Source of the DNA: Bacteroidota bacterium
Lineage (GTDB): Bacteria; Bacteroidota; Bacteroidia; J057
Direction of reading: 5' to 3'
Assembly (NCBI GenBank): GCA_003696835.1
Contig: RFHT01000212.1
Span: 1-56,352 of the forward strand
DNA: 56,352 nucleotides
Positions within the stretch are counted from its first letter, which is position 1; each line of letters starts with the position of its first letter. The position numbers and the translations under genes were made by a program. A model generated the notes under the pieces. It searched no databases, had not been told where the DNA came from, and saw only the letters and a program-made list of their open reading frames with translations. Below, piece after piece: positions 1-7,641 of the stretch.

Positions 1-767
1 AGGGTGTAGAGATCAATGCCATTTTCTCCTTCCTTGCGCCTGAAGCCTTCCAGTATCTTGGAGATATTGCCTTTGGTTACCTGGTACTCGGTGGGCACCG
101 ATATGCCGTAGCCATCGTCCAGAATGACAAATGCCAGGGGAATTTGCATTACTCCGGCGGCATTGATGGCCTCAAAAAATATACCCTCCGCCGCCGCAGC
201 ATCACCCGATATGCAAAAGCTTACCTCCCGCCCGTTGTTGGAAAAGGGTGTTTGGGTGCTCAGCCGGGAGTTTTGGCGGTAGGCTTTGGAAGCCGCCGCA
301 ATGCCAATGGCATGGGTAATCTGCCCGGCCACCGGGGAGAGGGAGGCTGCCACATTCAACTGCTCCTTCAGCTCCAGCCAGTTTCCTTCTGCATCCACCA
401 GAGGGGTGCTGTAGTGGTTGATCATCTGGCGCCCGCCGCTAAAGGCCTCGCGGTCCGCATCGCCGTAAAGCATGGTAAAAAACTGCTGGGGAGTAGCCAG
501 CTCTTTGGCCAGCATAAAGGACTGGTCGCGGTAATAACCTGAGTAAAAGTCGCCGGGCTCAAACACCCGGGCCACCACCACCTGGGGCAACTCTTTGCCC
601 GCACTGCCTGCACCAAACTTGGCTTTGCCAGTGAGCACCTCTCTGCGCAGCAGGCGGCTCAGCTCGCGACTGAGACAACTGTAGTAAAAATCCTGATGAA
701 CACTTTCCCGTGAAAAGGAATGAAAATAAGGGGCTTGCGTTGATGTGGGTACGTTTTTTTTGGGCAT
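1..767 (-). CDS. 2-oxoacid (branched-chain type) dehydrogenase E1, thiamine-diphosphate dependent; partial
   Basis: The gene runs off the left edge, so only the N-terminal 255 or so residues are present. The reading frame begins with ATG at 767 (MPKKNVPTSTQ) and stays open to base 1. Around residues 185-215 it contains the thiamine-diphosphate/Mg signature of E1-alpha subunits (SGDAAAAEG followed about 10 residues later by EAINAAG and then DDGYGISVP). Upstream GAGSAGKE and YYRDQSFML also match the E1-alpha fold. E1 oxidatively decarboxylates a 2-oxoacid and passes the acyl group to the E2 lipoyl arm. In Bacteroidota this family is often a single alpha-beta fusion, which cannot be verified here because the rest is missing. 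A TACTTTTG -7-like box lies about 50 nt upstream at 821-828. The substrate (2-oxoisovalerate versus another 2-oxoacid) is an inference. Confidence 0.85.
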   Translation of the reverse strand, partial: MPKKNVPTSTQAPYFHSFSRESVHQDFYYSCLSRELSRLLRREVLTGKAKFGAGSAGKELPQVVVARVFEPGDFYSGYYRDQSFMLAKELATPQQFFTMLYGDADREAFSGGRQMINHYSTPLVDAEGNWLELKEQLNVAASLSPVAGQITHAIGIAAASKAYRQNSRLSTQTPFSNNGREVSFCISGDAAAAEGIFFEAINAAGVMQIPLAFVILDDGYGISVPTEYQVTKGNISKILEGFRRKEGENGIDLYT

Positions 768-820
768 AACAAAAGTACCTGTATGACGAGGTTCGAAAGG
801 GAATGATACAAGGGTATGTG

Positions 821-828
821 CAAAAGTA
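821..828 (-). promoter_or_regulatory. Candidate -7 promoter box for the E1 dehydrogenase gene
   Basis: On the minus strand this reads TACTTTTG, matching the Bacteroidota -7 consensus TAnnTTTG, and would give a leader of roughly 45 nt before the ATG at 767. A second TACTTTTG copy lies at 770-777, but transcription from it would start inside or past the start codon, so the distal copy is preferred. No good -33 TTTG is seen at the expected spacing. Confidence 0.35.
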
Positions 829-904
829 CGAAAAAAGCAATAAAGATGCTTGGACCTTAGCCGCTCAGCACCCGATTGCGCGCATACACTTCCCAGTGGC
901 CGTG

Positions 905-2002
905 TCATTCTCCTTTTTCTACCACATGGGCCCGGCCGTACAGGGCCACAGTGGGACACACGTGAAACGGAAGGCCATAGAGCACCTCCCCTATGTTTAT
1001 TGCTTCCCACTTTGCCACCTTGAGCACGAGGTGTTCCTCACTCTGCCCCACGGGTTCGTAATCCGTCAGGTTGAGCAAGCGGAGGCGGTTGTTCAGGGCA
1101 TTCTCACTAGCTACCGACTTGTGGCCCAGGTCGGTGGTAATGAGGCCAGGTGCGGGTTTGGAAATAACGCGGGTCATGAGTACAGCAGCGCATTGCAGAC
1201 CCAACTCGGGCACCATGGCATCGTAGCCCGCATCCCATAGCAGGGTGGTACCCGGGCTGCACACTACTCCCGGCCGCATGGCTGCGGCCGAAAAGGCAGG
1301 CGAGCCGCCCGCGATCACCTCCGGCTGCGGTAGCCCGGCAGCCCGTATTTGCTCCAGCAAGGCGTACACCGGTTCAAAGGCTGCATGGCTGGCCTGCTGC
1401 CGCGCCCCTACATCGGCCTGCCGTATGTGGCCGTCGTACACGTGCAGGCCCAGCAGCTCCAGGCCCGGCATGGCGGCCAACTGCTGATAAAACGGAAAAA
1501 TTCGCTCATCCAGCGGATGCCCGGTGCGGTTTTGGCCATTGTTTACGTCCAGGTAAATCCGGGCCTTCAGCCCTGCAGCGGCAGCCTCTTCCGCCAGCTG
1601 GCGCGCTGCGCCGGCATCATCCACCAGCGAAGCCAGCTGCGCATGGGGAAATTGGCGGGCCAAACGCAAAAAGCGGCCAACCTTGGGTCCCGTGAGCTGA
1701 TAGGCCATCAGCACGGTACTTGCACCAGCCTCCAGGCACATTTGCAGCTCCGCGATGGTGGCACACTTAAAGCGGCGTATGCCCGCCTCAAGCTGCATGC
1801 GCATCACTTCGCGCATCTTGTGGGTTTTGACATGTGGCATTAGCCGGGCGGGGTCCCCGCCCACTTGTGCGATCATGCGTTCAAGGTTGTGCCGGATGCG
1901 CTGGGGGTAAACCAGCAGTGCAGGGCTGTCCACTTCCGCTTCGTTGGCGATTTGATACCAGTTCATGGGGGGATTGAGTTGGTTGGTGAAAAAATTGGGC
2001 AT
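905..2002 (-). CDS. D-threonine aldolase / D-serine dehydratase-like PLP enzyme
   Basis: This 365-residue protein belongs to the alanine-racemase N-terminal (fold type III PLP) superfamily, DSD1/D-threonine aldolase branch. The PLP lysine lies in HVKTHK near residue 60. ATIAELQMCLEAGA and DVNNGQNRTG are typical of the TIM-barrel part. The C-terminal half carries the His/Cys metal-binding signature (LPFHVCPTVALY), which in this family binds a divalent cation and distinguishes it from alanine racemase. The expected reaction is cleavage of D-threonine to glycine and acetaldehyde, or beta-elimination of a D-3-hydroxy amino acid; which of the two cannot be decided. An internal ATG at residue 13 (MNWYQIANEAEV) fits the usual family start better and may be the true start (1966). 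The gene lies 137 nt from the E1 gene on the same strand, with its own spacing. Confidence 0.8.
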   Translation of the reverse strand: MPNFFTNQLNPPMNWYQIANEAEVDSPALLVYPQRIRHNLERMIAQVGGDPARLMPHVKTHKMREVMRMQLEAGIRRFKCATIAELQMCLEAGASTVLMAYQLTGPKVGRFLRLARQFPHAQLASLVDDAGAARQLAEEAAAAGLKARIYLDVNNGQNRTGHPLDERIFPFYQQLAAMPGLELLGLHVYDGHIRQADVGARQQASHAAFEPVYALLEQIRAAGLPQPEVIAGGSPAFSAAAMRPGVVCSPGTTLLWDAGYDAMVPELGLQCAAVLMTRVISKPAPGLITTDLGHKSVASENALNNRLRLLNLTDYEPVGQSEEHLVLKVAKWEAINIGEVLYGLPFHVCPTVALYGRAHVVEKGE

Positions 2003-2150
2003 ATCATTGGCCCCTTAAATTGGGCATTATCCTGAAAATAGAAAAAATTTAGGGTAGCATTTTTTGCCTGTCGCATACCCGATAGTTGAACGTAGCGCTT
2101 TTCCTTTTTTTGAGGAAAAATCATAGATTGGGGTTATTTATCAACTCAAT

Positions 2151-3095
2151 ATGAATGCATTAGTGATTTCAGGCGGGGGAAATAAGGGAGCCTACGCTGG
2201 TGGAGTAGCCGAGTTTTTGGTCAAAAAGTGTAAAATGGAATACGATGTGGTGGTAGGCACTTCCACAGGCGGTTTGCTGGCTCCGCTGGTGGCCATCGGA
2301 GAGATTGACAAGCTCAAAGCAACCTTTACCCGTGTTACCCAAAAGGACATTTTCAAAATCTGCCCTTTTATCATCAAAAAAAAGCGGGAAGGCTACCAAA
2401 CGGCCATCAACCACCTGGGCATTGTGCGCATGTTTTTGCGGGGGAAAAAAACCTTTGGCGATAGCTGCCACCTCAAACAACTCATCCGCCACACCTTTAC
2501 AGCCGATGACTTCCGGCGCCTGCGTGCCTCCGGCAAGCGGGTGATCGTTACCGTAGCCAACCTCACCAACGAAGTAATCGAATACAAAAGCTCAGATGAA
2601 TACGACTATGATGCCTTTTGCGACTGGATCTGGGCTTCGGCCAATATGCTTCCTTTTATGAGCCTGTACGAGAAAGATGGCTGCGAATATGGCGACGGCG
2701 GCTTTGGCAATCTCATACCCATACAAAAAGCCATCAACCTGGGAGCCACCTTCATAGATGTGATTGCCCTGCGGCCCGAGATGCGGGTAATTTCTTCCCC
2801 CCCTTCGCGCAATGCCTTTCACGTACTGAGCAAAACCTACGATTTTATGCTCAACCAAATCGGGCTGGATGACCTGCTCATCGGGCAGTTGGAAGCAGCC
2901 CACAAGCGCGTGGATATGCAGTTTTACCACACCCCCCGTATCCTCACCGGCCAAAATTTTATTTTCGATCCCGTACTGCTCAAAGCCTGGTGGGAGGAGG
3001 GCTATGAAGTGGCACTGAAGAGCACCCCCAAAACGCATTGCCTGAAACCCAGTAAAACAGCCCGGCCTGCCGGAGAAGAAAAAGCCGAAATCTAA
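2151..3095 (+). CDS. Patatin-like phospholipase
   Basis: A 314-residue protein with all three patatin signatures: the glycine-rich oxyanion loop GGGNKGAY at residues 8-15, the nucleophile elbow GTSTG with Ser38, and the catalytic-dyad Asp182 in DGGFGN. No signal peptide or membrane segment is seen, so it is probably cytoplasmic or peripheral. Patatins hydrolyse acyl esters of phospholipids with a Ser-Asp dyad. The fold core covers about residues 1-200; the C-terminal 110 residues are not diagnostic. The stop codon is one base from the stop of the convergent DUF202 gene, so the two transcripts must overlap at their 3' ends. The start at 2151 immediately precedes the conserved beta strand (NALVISGGG), which leaves no room for a later start. 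Confidence 0.88.
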   Translation: MNALVISGGGNKGAYAGGVAEFLVKKCKMEYDVVVGTSTGGLLAPLVAIGEIDKLKATFTRVTQKDIFKICPFIIKKKREGYQTAINHLGIVRMFLRGKKTFGDSCHLKQLIRHTFTADDFRRLRASGKRVIVTVANLTNEVIEYKSSDEYDYDAFCDWIWASANMLPFMSLYEKDGCEYGDGGFGNLIPIQKAINLGATFIDVIALRPEMRVISSPPSRNAFHVLSKTYDFMLNQIGLDDLLIGQLEAAHKRVDMQFYHTPRILTGQNFIFDPVLLKAWWEEGYEVALKSTPKTHCLKPSKTARPAGEEKAEI

Positions 3096-3096
3096 G

Positions 3097-3357
3097 CTAT
3101 TGAACGTAATATCGCTTAATTCGCCGCTTCACATACAGTAAGCGCCACAGGCCAATAATAAAAATGGCTGGAGCCATGCCCATCAATATCAGCCCTATCC
3201 AGGCTATGTTTTCAAAAAACTCCACCTTAAAAATCACAATGCCTGAAGCCAGCATGGCTACGGCCGTACGAAAATAGGCCAGAAAGGTGCGTTCATTGGC
3301 CAGGCGGGTGCGCTCTATGGCCAGGTAGTCTCTGTAAGTCAACTCGTTGGTTTCCAT
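3097..3357 (-). CDS. DUF202 (YidH-type) small membrane protein
   Basis: An 86-residue protein starting METNELTYRDYLAIERT. The motif LAIERTRLANERTFLAYFRTA is the hallmark of DUF202/YidH proteins, followed by two hydrophobic segments (about residues 30-46 and 52-74) and a basic tail (VKRRIKRYY). The function is not known; these are inner-membrane proteins, some associated with transporters. An ATG four codons upstream (3369) is an equally open start. A longer in-frame extension to 3597 exists, but it has no family similarity and overlaps the region of another possible gene, so it is rejected. Confidence 0.85.
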   Translation of the reverse strand: METNELTYRDYLAIERTRLANERTFLAYFRTAVAMLASGIVIFKVEFFENIAWIGLILMGMAPAIFIIGLWRLLYVKRRIKRYYVQ

Positions 3358-3473
3358 CTGTAGAAACATTATGCTTTTCAATACCTTTAAAACTGCTTTA
3401 TATACGGATATTTTTTCGACAAATTCCAATCCTTTTCCGATCTGCATCGTATCCAAACAGAAATGCTTACAGA

Positions 3474-3818
3474 ATGAAAAAGCTGAGGAAATATAAGGTA
3501 GAACTGAGTTGTTGTTTGCTGTTGGCCGTCTTATCTCTCCAGCAGTTTGGTGTGGGAAAAAGTGGCTCCTGCCTGGATAATGAGTCCCCTTTTTCATGTT
3601 TCTACTCCCTGAGCGTTCAAGTATTCCCCACAGGCATTCACCCTGCTATGCCTGTGCCCTGGCCCAATGATGATCTCACTGAGGATCTGGTCGTAATTCC
3701 CACTACCTTGCCTCCCACTCTTGTATGTACACAGTCATATTACTTACCTTCCCGTTATACCCCTCCCTCTCATAAGTCTGTTCCCCTTTTTCTGTTGTTG
3801 CAATCCTTTCTCAATTGA
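3474..3818 (+). CDS. Hypothetical small exported protein
   Basis: An open frame of 114 codons beginning MKKLRKYK, followed by a hydrophobic stretch (CCLLLAVLSLQQFG) that looks like an N-terminal signal or membrane segment. The remainder is rich in Pro, Ser and Tyr and ends in another hydrophobic patch (VPLFLLLQSFLN). I recognise no family. Small proteins of this layout occur next to metal or TonB loci in Bacteroidota, but nothing here supports that role. It is the first of three same-strand frames (3474, 3897, 4405) that end at a terminator at 5024-5064. Whether it is translated is uncertain. Confidence 0.35.
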   Translation: MKKLRKYKVELSCCLLLAVLSLQQFGVGKSGSCLDNESPFSCFYSLSVQVFPTGIHPAMPVPWPNDDLTEDLVVIPTTLPPTLVCTQSYYLPSRYTPPSHKSVPLFLLLQSFLN

Positions 3819-3896
3819 AACACAGGGCCTTATTGCCCTTGCTCTGTGTCGTGATCGTTTCAAATTTCAATTTTTGATTGGCTAAATCTGTGTTTT

Positions 3897-4343
3897 ATGA
3901 AAAAGCAGCAACCAACCTCCGGAGCAGCATTTCCTCCTGTTTCGGTATATGATTTCCACAGGGATAATCACCATTGGCTTTCTCAGCTCAGGCATTGGGC
4001 GGGGGAGGAGGCATTTTTCCAAAAATTGCTCGATCAAAACGCCTTGCTGGCATTGAGTGAGGAAGATAAGATCAGATTGGAGCAATTCCAGAATCACATT
4101 CTCTATTATCAGGGAGAAGTATTGCAGGCACTCAGCCATGATATTCGGCAGCACGAAAAAAGCCTCAAACTTTTGATAAGCGGAAAAGCTATAGCCGGGA
4201 GCGAGTTTGTTTCGCGGCAGCATGCCTACCTGGCTGAAGAAGTGCAGGGTGTTCGGCTTCAAATCATGCAGAAAAAGCGTGAACTATTCGGCTTTATCAA
4301 AAAACTAAGCGCTGGCTTCAGGCAAACTGCCAAGCCCAAATAA
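3897..4343 (+). CDS. Hypothetical helical protein, Bacteroidota type
   Basis: A 148-residue, soluble, strongly alpha-helical protein. Visible features are a Trp-rich N-terminal stretch (FHRDNHHWLSQLRHW) and heptad-like helices with many Glu, Gln and Lys (LSEEDKIRLEQFQNH, LAEEVQGVRLQIMQKKRELF), suggesting a helical bundle or coiled coil. There is no signal peptide, metal motif or catalytic motif. Short proteins with a conserved W-x-x-EL-type start are common and uncharacterised in this phylum. It is followed after 61 nt by the HD-domain gene on the same strand and probably shares its transcript, hinting at a joint role; that is inference. Confidence 0.6.
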   Translation: MKKQQPTSGAAFPPVSVYDFHRDNHHWLSQLRHWAGEEAFFQKLLDQNALLALSEEDKIRLEQFQNHILYYQGEVLQALSHDIRQHEKSLKLLISGKAIAGSEFVSRQHAYLAEEVQGVRLQIMQKKRELFGFIKKLSAGFRQTAKPK

Positions 4344-4404
4344 AAAAGCCAGAACGGAATACTGCCTGATCACCCATTTACTCAATACCATTATCCCCCA
4401 AACT

Positions 4405-4983
4405 ATGAGAGCAATCATTCAATACGCCACGAAGTTGTTGCACCAACTGCCAGAGGAGTATGTTTTCCACAACTACTCCCATACCCTGCAAGTGGCTAAA
4501 ATGGCACGCGAAATTGGTGCCTACGAAAATATTTCTTCTTCTGACATGTACGTCTTACTGGTGGCGTGCTGGCTCCACGACCTGGGTTATGCCTTTAGTG
4601 ATGAAAACCACGAGGAGGCAAGCATCCAAATAGCCATTGATTTTTTGAGTCAAGAGGGATTCAGCAAACATAAAATCAGGAAAATATCCAGCCTGATTCG
4701 CGCGACCAAGATGCCGCATCACCCCCATAGCCTGCTGGAAAAAATTATTTGCGATGCAGACCTGGCCTACCTCGGCAGCCGCAACTTCCCGGAACAAAGC
4801 CTTTTGCTAAAACGTGAGCGGGAGTATGTCACAGGCCAATTTATACCTGAAATCCAATGGCATGAACAAAGCCGGGAGTTGCTCGCCAACCACCAGTTTT
4901 TCACCCGCTATGGCCAACGTTTCCTGTTCCCCCAACAACACCAAAATATGAAATTGCTGGAAACAGGGGTTCCTTGTAAGTAA
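4405..4983 (+). CDS. HD-domain phosphohydrolase, stand-alone
   Basis: A 192-residue protein consisting of one HD domain. The metal ligands are visible: His22/His26 in FHNYSH, the doublet His58-Asp59 in WLHDLGY, His69 in ENHEE, and Asp117/Asp119 in CDADLAYLG. HD domains hydrolyse phosphate esters of nucleotides using bound divalent metal. The pattern (YVFHNYSHT, ACWLHDLGY, IRATKMPHHP, DADLAYLGSRNF) is that of the HD module which, in many Bacteroidota, is fused to the N-terminus of the two-helix Pycsar-type membrane effector. Here no membrane segment follows, so the protein is the HD part alone. The substrate is unknown. A stem-loop with a T-rich tail follows at 5024-5064. Confidence 0.82.
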   Translation: MRAIIQYATKLLHQLPEEYVFHNYSHTLQVAKMAREIGAYENISSSDMYVLLVACWLHDLGYAFSDENHEEASIQIAIDFLSQEGFSKHKIRKISSLIRATKMPHHPHSLLEKIICDADLAYLGSRNFPEQSLLLKREREYVTGQFIPEIQWHEQSRELLANHQFFTRYGQRFLFPQQHQNMKLLETGVPCK

Positions 4984-5023
4984 GCAGAGTTGTGTTGTGG
5001 AATCTAGTGCTTCATTCTACCCG

Positions 5024-5064
5024 GCTAAAGGCAGCATGTATTTGCTGTCTTTAGCTTCTTTTTT
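5024..5064 (+). terminator. Intrinsic terminator after the HD-domain gene
   Basis: The 12-bp arms GCTAAAGGCAGC (5024-5035) and GCTGTCTTTAGC (5044-5055) pair with a single G:U, leaving an 8-nt loop, and are followed by TTCTTTTTT. This ends the 3474-4983 group before the convergent dehydrogenase gene. Confidence 0.7.
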
Positions 5065-5103
5065 GGGGAAAAGCGGATATATGCTGGAGGCAAGGTACCT
5101 GTT

Positions 5104-5898
5104 TCAGGTAGCACTTATCCGCCGGGCCATCCAGTAGAAGAGGGCAGGCGCATAGCGCTTGAGGTACACCATGATTACATCCTTGCCCCCTATATACACT
5201 TCCTTTTTACGCCGCTTTACCGCCCTGAGGATCTGCCGGGCACATTGTTCGGCCGAAATGCCCTGAGCCTGGCCGGGGTCCATTTGGGCGTGAGGCGTAC
5301 CATCGCCGGTAAGTGCATTGACCGAAACCTGGGTGCGCACCCTCCCGGGACACACCACGGTGGTATATATCTGGCGGGAGGCCAGTTCCAGGCCCAGGGT
5401 TTCAAAAAAGCCGTGAAGGGCATGCTTGGATGCCGAGTAGGCCGAGCGCATGGGAAAGCCAAATTTGCCCGTGATGCTGCTGACGGCCACAATGTGCCCT
5501 CCCCCCTGCTCCAGCATGTGAGGAAGTACGTATTTGGTGAGGGTAATGTGGCCAAAATAGTTGATTTCCATCAGCCGCCGGTCCACCTCCAGGGTGGTTT
5601 CGTGGGCATACGCGCGCTGGCTCACGCCCCCGTTATTGATGAGCAGGTCCACCCTGCCCATTTGGGCAATGGCCTGCTCTGTGGCTTCCCTAAGGGTTTC
5701 GGGCTGGGTGAGGTCCAGCGGCAGCAGCAGGCAGCGCTTGGCCCCTTCGCCACAGGCGTCGCGCACACGCTCCAGCTCTGCAAGGCGACGGGCCGACAAT
5801 ATGACGCGGGCTCCTGCGTCTATACATGCATATACCAGGGCTTCACCTATGCCGGAAGAGGCACCTGTGATCCATACTACTTGTTGGTCTAAAAACAT
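5104..5898 (-). CDS. Short-chain dehydrogenase/reductase (SDR)
   Basis: A 264-residue classical SDR. Numbering from the ATG at 5898, the NAD(P)-binding motif TGASSGIG is at residues 11-18, the structural NNGG near 88-91, and the catalytic Ser140/141, Tyr154 and Lys158 (YSASK) are intact. The Arg-rich sequence after the second strand (SARRLAELE) suggests NADPH preference. A C-terminal hydrophobic stretch (MVYLKRYAPALFYWMARRI) resembles membrane-associated DhrB/DHRS7-like reductases. The frame is open further upstream to 5991, but MFLDQQVVWITGASSG places the start exactly where SDRs begin. The substrate is unknown. The gene lies 89 nt downstream of the TesA-like gene on the same strand. Confidence 0.87.
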   Translation of the reverse strand: MFLDQQVVWITGASSGIGEALVYACIDAGARVILSARRLAELERVRDACGEGAKRCLLLPLDLTQPETLREATEQAIAQMGRVDLLINNGGVSQRAYAHETTLEVDRRLMEINYFGHITLTKYVLPHMLEQGGGHIVAVSSITGKFGFPMRSAYSASKHALHGFFETLGLELASRQIYTTVVCPGRVRTQVSVNALTGDGTPHAQMDPGQAQGISAEQCARQILRAVKRRKKEVYIGGKDVIMVYLKRYAPALFYWMARRISAT

Positions 5899-5987
5899 AA
5901 GGGGAAGGTTGGGAGTTGAAGAAATGGGATCAGGCTGCTGAGGCCACAAGGCAGAAGCGGTTTTCATCCTGCCGCCCGGGCCCACAC

Positions 5988-6686
5988 TCACAGCAAGGGT
6001 TGGAGGGCCTTCCAGATATTTTCGGCCACAATTTTGTGGCCTTCCGGGGTAGGATGTATGCCGTCGGGCAGGTTGAGCTCGGGCTCACCTGCTACCCCTT
6101 CAAGCAAAAAGGGCAGAAAGGCCGTATCCAGCGAATCGGCCAGGTCTTTGAATACCGTGCGAAACTCCCGGGCATAGTCTTCGCCCAGGTTGGGCGGTAC
6201 TTCCATGCCCAAAAGGAGGATTTTGACCTGGGGATTTTTTGCCCGCACCTGCTCAATGATGGAGCGCAGGTTGCGGCGGGTCTCATCTGGTGGGATACCG
6301 CGCAGGCCGTCATTAGCACCCAGCTCCAGCACAAATATGTCCACCTTCTGGTCCAGCAGCCAGTCGATACGGCTACGGCCATCGGCAGAGGTCTCACCAC
6401 TCAACCCGGCGTTGATTACGTTGTATTTCAGGCCCAGGGAATCGATTTTTTTCTGGATGAGGGCGGGAAAAGCCTCCGAAATTTCGAGCCCGTACCCGGC
6501 TGTGAGGCTGTTTCCAAAAAAAAGGATAGTTTTAACCCCTGTATTGCTACCTGGCTCCTCTTCATCCACCAGGGTAGAATCCAGGGCAGTGGTCGTATCC
6601 GACTGAGCCCGGTTTTTACAGCCCAGCCATGCCGTGAAAAAAATGACTGTGATGAGAATGGGTATGGTTGTGTGAATCTTTTGCAT
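5988..6686 (-). CDS. tesA: TesA-like SGNH esterase/lysophospholipase, lipoprotein
   Basis: A 232-residue SGNH hydrolase. The start chosen at 6686 (MQKIHTTIPILIT) gives a lipoprotein signal with lipobox AWLGC (Cys23), implying an outer-membrane or periplasmic anchor. The nucleophile block reads FFGNSLTAGYG (Ser60), a GNSL variant of GDSL. The block II Gly (INAGLSGET), block III Asn (LGANDGLRG) and block V DGIHPT are intact, so the enzyme should be active. TesA/arylesterase family members hydrolyse thioesters, lysophospholipids and aryl esters. It is divergent from an ABC ATPase/permease pair, the same arrangement as tesA-ybbA-ybbP in Gammaproteobacteria. A minus-strand TAATTTTG box at 6750-6757 could be its promoter. 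Confidence 0.85.
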   Translation of the reverse strand: MQKIHTTIPILITVIFFTAWLGCKNRAQSDTTTALDSTLVDEEEPGSNTGVKTILFFGNSLTAGYGLEISEAFPALIQKKIDSLGLKYNVINAGLSGETSADGRSRIDWLLDQKVDIFVLELGANDGLRGIPPDETRRNLRSIIEQVRAKNPQVKILLLGMEVPPNLGEDYAREFRTVFKDLADSLDTAFLPFLLEGVAGEPELNLPDGIHPTPEGHKIVAENIWKALQPLL

Positions 6687-6749
6687 AAAACGGTGAACAA
6701 ATGCGTCAATATGAGACAAAACCTGTATAAATAACCCCCTGAATCAGGG

Positions 6750-6757
6750 CAAAATTA
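6750..6757 (-). promoter_or_regulatory. Candidate -7 box for the tesA-like gene
   Basis: The minus strand reads TAATTTTG, fitting TAnnTTTG. A TTTG-like -33 (CAAA on the plus strand at 6781-6784) is 23 nt away, slightly beyond the usual 19-21. The leader would be about 60 nt. It lies in the 114-nt divergent region shared with the ABC ATPase gene. Confidence 0.4.
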
Positions 6758-6800
6758 TAGAAATCTTATATATATCCCTGCAAAAATGTGAATATCTGCT

Positions 6801-7472
6801 ATGAATCCAATGTTAAATATTCAACAATTGACTAAAACTTATCAGAGCGGCACTGGCAGCCTTACTGTGCTGAAAAATGTGAGCTTTCAGGTAGCGCAGG
6901 GTGCCAGCCTGGCCATCGTGGGGCCTTCTGGCAGTGGCAAAACCACCCTGCTGGGCCTGTGTGCAGGCTTGGACCGTGCGAGTGCGGGCTCGGTTACCCT
7001 CAATGGGGTAAAGCTGGATGAGTTGAACGAAGACCAACGGGCGGCCATCAGAAACCAGTATGTGGGCTTTATTTTTCAAAATTTCCAGCTACTTCCTACC
7101 CTTACGGCCCTGGAAAATGTGATGGTGCCCCTGGAATTGCGTGGCGAAAAGCGTGCCAAAAGCACAGCCATGGACCTGTTGGCGCGCGTCGGCCTGGCCG
7201 AACGCCACCACCATTATCCCGCTCAGCTCTCCGGAGGCGAGCAGCAGCGCGTTTCTCTGGCTCGCGCCTTTGCCAACAGCCCCCTCATCCTTTTTGCCGA
7301 TGAACCCACTGGCAACCTGGATGAAGAAACTTCGGGTAAGGTGGAAGACCTCCTCTTTGAGCTCAACCGTGAAGCGGGCACTACCCTCATCCTGGTTACG
7401 CATGATACGGAACTGGCTGCCAAAACCCAACGAATTATCCGCCTCAAAGGCGGGGAGGTGGTAGAGGACTGA
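6801..7472 (+). CDS. ybbA: ABC transporter ATP-binding protein, YbbA/LolD type
   Basis: A 223-residue ATPase with Walker A GPSGSGKTT (41-49), Q-loop IFQNFQLLP (91-99), signature LSGGEQQRVSLARA (143-156), Walker B LILFADEPTGNLD and the H-loop in LVTHD. The TGNLD after Walker B is characteristic of the MacB/LolD/FtsE class that works with FtsX-fold permeases as mechanotransmission machines rather than as transporters through a channel. It precedes the 849-residue permease by 169 nt on the same strand, and the tesA-like gene is divergent. By analogy with YbbAP-TesA it probably extracts or presents a hydrophobic substrate to the periplasmic esterase (inference). Confidence 0.9.
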   Translation: MNPMLNIQQLTKTYQSGTGSLTVLKNVSFQVAQGASLAIVGPSGSGKTTLLGLCAGLDRASAGSVTLNGVKLDELNEDQRAAIRNQYVGFIFQNFQLLPTLTALENVMVPLELRGEKRAKSTAMDLLARVGLAERHHHYPAQLSGGEQQRVSLARAFANSPLILFADEPTGNLDEETSGKVEDLLFELNREAGTTLILVTHDTELAAKTQRIIRLKGGEVVED

Positions 7473-7641
7473 GCCGGTAGCAAGTAGGAGTGCAGGGGAG
7501 ACTCCTTAAAGAGATACAGGCCATGGGATTGAAAACCAAAGCCTTCCTTAACCACAGGGTGCACCAAGGAGGCTCCTAAGCCCAATAGGTGTAAACATGG
7601 ACAAATGAAGAAAACACTCATATTCAAAGAAAAAACGCTAA

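Noticed and set aside
144-542. A 132-codon plus-strand frame opposite the E1 dehydrogenase
   Set aside because: Overlaps the thiamine-diphosphate domain coding sequence on the other strand and has no motif.
2099-2119. Inverted repeat TTTTCCT/AGGAAAA before the patatin gene
   Set aside because: Short, pure AT/poly-T context and easily formed by chance; not claimed as an operator.
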